A DNA stretch of 7,789 nucleotides from assembly GCA_023428915.1 (NCBI GenBank), contig JAEYWL010000030.1:1-7789 (forward strand). The letters run 5' to 3'. Made by a program: the position numbers and the translations under genes. The notes below the pieces were generated by a model, which was not told the origin of the DNA, made no database searches, and was given only the letters and a program-made list of their open reading frames with translations. Numbering within the stretch: position 1 is the first letter of the stretch; each line of letters begins with the position of its first letter. This DNA is from Verrucomicrobiota bacterium. Lineage in GTDB: Bacteria > Chlamydiota > Chlamydiia > Chlamydiales > JAEYWL01. This document shows positions 6,274 to 7,789 of the stretch, piece after piece.

Positions 6274-6363
6274 AAATTCTCACTGGACGAGGCTCCTATA
6301 ACAGATTATGATGGTGTCATTTTACTACAACATCCCAACCTCTTGCAATATGTTAATCCGCAA

Positions 6364-6939
6364 ATGTCTGAAACTACAGAAATTGTTGAGCAAGCAATCA
6401 AGTCTGAAAATTTTTCCAAAAAAAACCTGGAAAAACACACATTTACTGGATGCAGCTTCAATAGTTGCGACTTTACTGAGGCTGTCTTGAGAAACGCCAA
6501 ATTCTGCTCATGCACCTTTTCTAATTGCAATTTCAGCTTAGTTAAGCTGGATGGCTGCCGGCTGCAGGATGTTCGCTTCTTGAATTGCAAAATCACTGGC
6601 GCAGAATTTTTCAAATGCGACAAAACATTCTTCTCAGTAAGTTTCAAGAACTGCCTGCTTCAATATTGCAACTTTTCTGCACTCAATATGAAAAACTGTT
6701 CTTTTAACGGGAGCAAATTAAAGGACAGCCACTTTACGAATACAAATTTAAGAAACGCAGATTTTAGCGAGGTCGATTTGTCAGGCACAAGCTTTCATGA
6801 TTGCGACCTTGGCAATGCAGATTTTTCAAGCAGCACCCAATATGATATAGATCCCAGGACAAATAAACTTACCAAAGCGAAGTTTTCGCTCCCTGAAGCA
6901 GCGGGATTGCTTCGCGCTTGCGATATTACGTTATTATGA
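6364..6939 (+). CDS. pentapeptide-repeat protein, cysteine-rich
   Basis: A 191-residue protein (from ATG 6364) built almost wholly of pentapeptide repeats of the form (A/C)(D/N/x)(L/F)xx from about residue 24 to 176, for example CSFNS-CDFTE-AVLRN-AKFCS-CTFSN and later NADFSEVDLSGTSF. Such proteins fold as a right-handed square beta-helix. The Qnr and MfpA branch mimics DNA and protects gyrase, but many others have no known role. The C-terminal DIDPRTNKLTKAKFSLPEA followed by a short helix (GLLRACDITLL) is a cap also seen in many pentapeptide proteins. The repeats use Cys often in the first place, as in Qnr. The start is unsure: TTG 6343 is also possible, the frame stays open back to 6259, and no Shine-Dalgarno sequence precedes either. 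The gene is divergent from the ABC-F gene and convergent with the BRO remnant, whose stop is 16 bp away. Confidence 0.85.
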   Translation: MSETTEIVEQAIKSENFSKKNLEKHTFTGCSFNSCDFTEAVLRNAKFCSCTFSNCNFSLVKLDGCRLQDVRFLNCKITGAEFFKCDKTFFSVSFKNCLLQYCNFSALNMKNCSFNGSKLKDSHFTNTNLRNADFSEVDLSGTSFHDCDLGNADFSSSTQYDIDPRTNKLTKAKFSLPEAAGLLRACDITLL

Positions 6940-6955
6940 CAAATTAGCAGATCAG

Positions 6956-7553
6956 CTATCTTTCCTTTTCACTTGCCTCTATTGAAGCTAATTTCTCAAA
7001 CTCTACCTGCTGAGAAAGAAAATTCGATGAGCTAACAACCTTCCTACCACTTTTTGCTTCAAGTTCTTTTCTTGCATTACCTGCCACTGTGCCGCCAGCT
7101 TGCGCAGCTTCTTTGTTTTCCTGAAAACCTTGAGTATTTTGCTGAATGGCAATTTCTGTTGTTGATGCCTCACCCAACATAGAAAAAATTAACTCTAAAT
7201 CAGTCATATGATCACGGAGATTTTCTTTCTTAAGACATTTTAATTTTTTATGCTCTGTTGGCTTGACTCCAAAAGTAGCTTTCAGATATCTCAGCTGTCA
7301 AAATAGCATATTCCCGTTGCTCTTTTATTCCCCGCTGTTCCCATTCTTTTGTCAAGGTTTCTCGGATGGCAATTCCACGCATCCGCTTTTCTATCCAACT
7401 ATCCGGATATCCTTTGGCTTTCGCGCATTCTTTTGGAGGCGAGCTCAGGATCTTCAATTTCTTGGATACGCTCATAATCTACTTTTGCTAACCATCTTTT
7501 AAAAGGCTCAGCTTTTGAAGAGGGTTATTAACTGCTTGAAATAATCTATACAT
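6956..7553 (-). pseudogene. BRO-family phage antirepressor-like protein, frameshifted and N-terminally truncated
   Basis: Minus-strand pieces in changing frames rebuild the C-terminal part of a BRO/KilA-type protein. In order they read YRLFQAVNNP; AEPFKRWLAKVDYERIQEI and EDPELASKRMRE; KAKGYPDSWIEKRMRGIAI and LTKEWEQRGIKEQREYAIL; ATFGVKPTEHKKLKCLKKEN and LRDHMTDLELIFSMLGEAST; then GFQENKEAAQAGGTVAGNAR and LEAKSGRKVVSS. Frame changes fall near 7521-7526 (one base lost in CCC), 7418-7425 (some bases lost) and 7280-7282 (an extra A in GAAAG). The last part is open for 83 codons from ATG 7207 to 6956. The N-terminal Bro-N DNA-binding domain (roughly 100 residues) is absent, and an IS607 recombinase gene begins about 20 bp away in the opposite direction, so insertion of that element probably removed it. 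Such genes are common in prophages and plasmids and their cellular role is little known. Confidence 0.75.
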
Positions 7554-7573
7554 ATCTATTATTATCTACTAAT

Positions 7574-7789
7574 ATGAGTAGATTTGTCAAAATTGGAAAA
7601 GCCGCAGAAATATTAGGTGTGTCTATTCAAACTCTTCGACGTTGGGAGGAAAACAATACTTTACTTCCAGATAGAAAGAATAAAGGCACTCGTTACTATG
7701 ATATAGACAAACTATTAGGCCTTGAAAAGACATCTTCTGATCTTACAATAGCTTATGCAAGGGTCTCAAGCCACGATCAAAAAGAAGAC
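7574..7789 (+). CDS. tnpA: IS607-family serine recombinase (TnpA), 5' part, runs off the window
   Basis: From ATG 7574 the frame is open to the window end (72 codons). Residues 5-50 are a MerR-like helix-turn-helix (VKIGKAAEILGVSIQTLRRW, then TRYYDIDKLLGL), and from residue 58 the resolvase domain starts with IAYARVSSHDQKED, where R63 and S65 correspond to the active-site arginine and serine of resolvases. DNA-binding domain first, catalytic domain second is the IS607 arrangement. These elements move by a circular intermediate and usually carry a tnpB gene (IscB/TnpB RNA-guided nuclease kin) downstream, which would lie beyond the window. No ribosome binding site is obvious. The element's left end must lie between the BRO remnant and this ATG; ATCTA occurs at 7544, 7554 and 7564, a 10-bp step. 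Confidence 0.85.
   Translation, partial: MSRFVKIGKAAEILGVSIQTLRRWEENNTLLPDRKNKGTRYYDIDKLLGLEKTSSDLTIAYARVSSHDQKED

Noticed and set aside
6306..6647. Minus-strand frame of 113 codons opposite the pentapeptide gene
   Set aside because: It mirrors a strong, repeat-structured coding frame on the plus strand; its residues show no domain.
7263..7502. Plus-strand frame of 79 codons opposite the BRO remnant
   Set aside because: The minus-strand pieces in this stretch align with a known protein family; the plus frame does not.

Overview
The window looks like an accessory, partly decayed stretch of an AT-rich bacterial chromosome. Codon use, short Shine-Dalgarno sites, Gp49-type HigBA, BRO-family debris and IS607/IS110 traces would fit an amoeba-associated bacterium such as an environmental chlamydia. 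That assignment is an impression from gene content, because no rRNA or other phylogenetic marker is present.

Left part (1-2544): a scrap of an IS110-type transposase runs directly into the C-terminal two thirds of a GIY-YIG/DUF4357 protein whose nuclease domain is gone. After a convergent gap, a minus-strand operon holds a HigB-like toxin, a HigA-like antitoxin and a small membrane protein split by a frameshift. Just upstream of it lie a tRNA-Thr(CGT) whose whole D arm is missing, a long imperfect hairpin, and the last 45 codons of an alpha/beta hydrolase. This is a graveyard of gene ends around an otherwise intact toxin-antitoxin pair.

Middle part (2779-6939): four intact genes. A PadR-type regulator, with a palindrome over its probable promoter, is followed with no gap by an FAD-dependent aromatic-type monooxygenase. 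A 46-bp near-perfect palindrome separates them from a convergent ABC-F ATPase, whose leader can form a hairpin touching the start codon. Divergent from it is a cysteine-rich pentapeptide-repeat protein. The three enzyme or protection families (TetX/Rox-like flavin monooxygenase, ABC-F, Qnr-like pentapeptide protein) each have members that give antibiotic resistance, so the block may be a defence or resistance cluster. That is inference from families and position only.

Right part (6956-7789): the remains of a BRO-family phage antirepressor-like gene on the minus strand carry three frameshifts and lack the N-terminal Bro-N domain. It abuts the start of an IS607-family serine recombinase gene that runs off the window. 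Mobile-element traces at both ends and broken genes between them suggest repeated insertion and deletion around a few genes that are kept.
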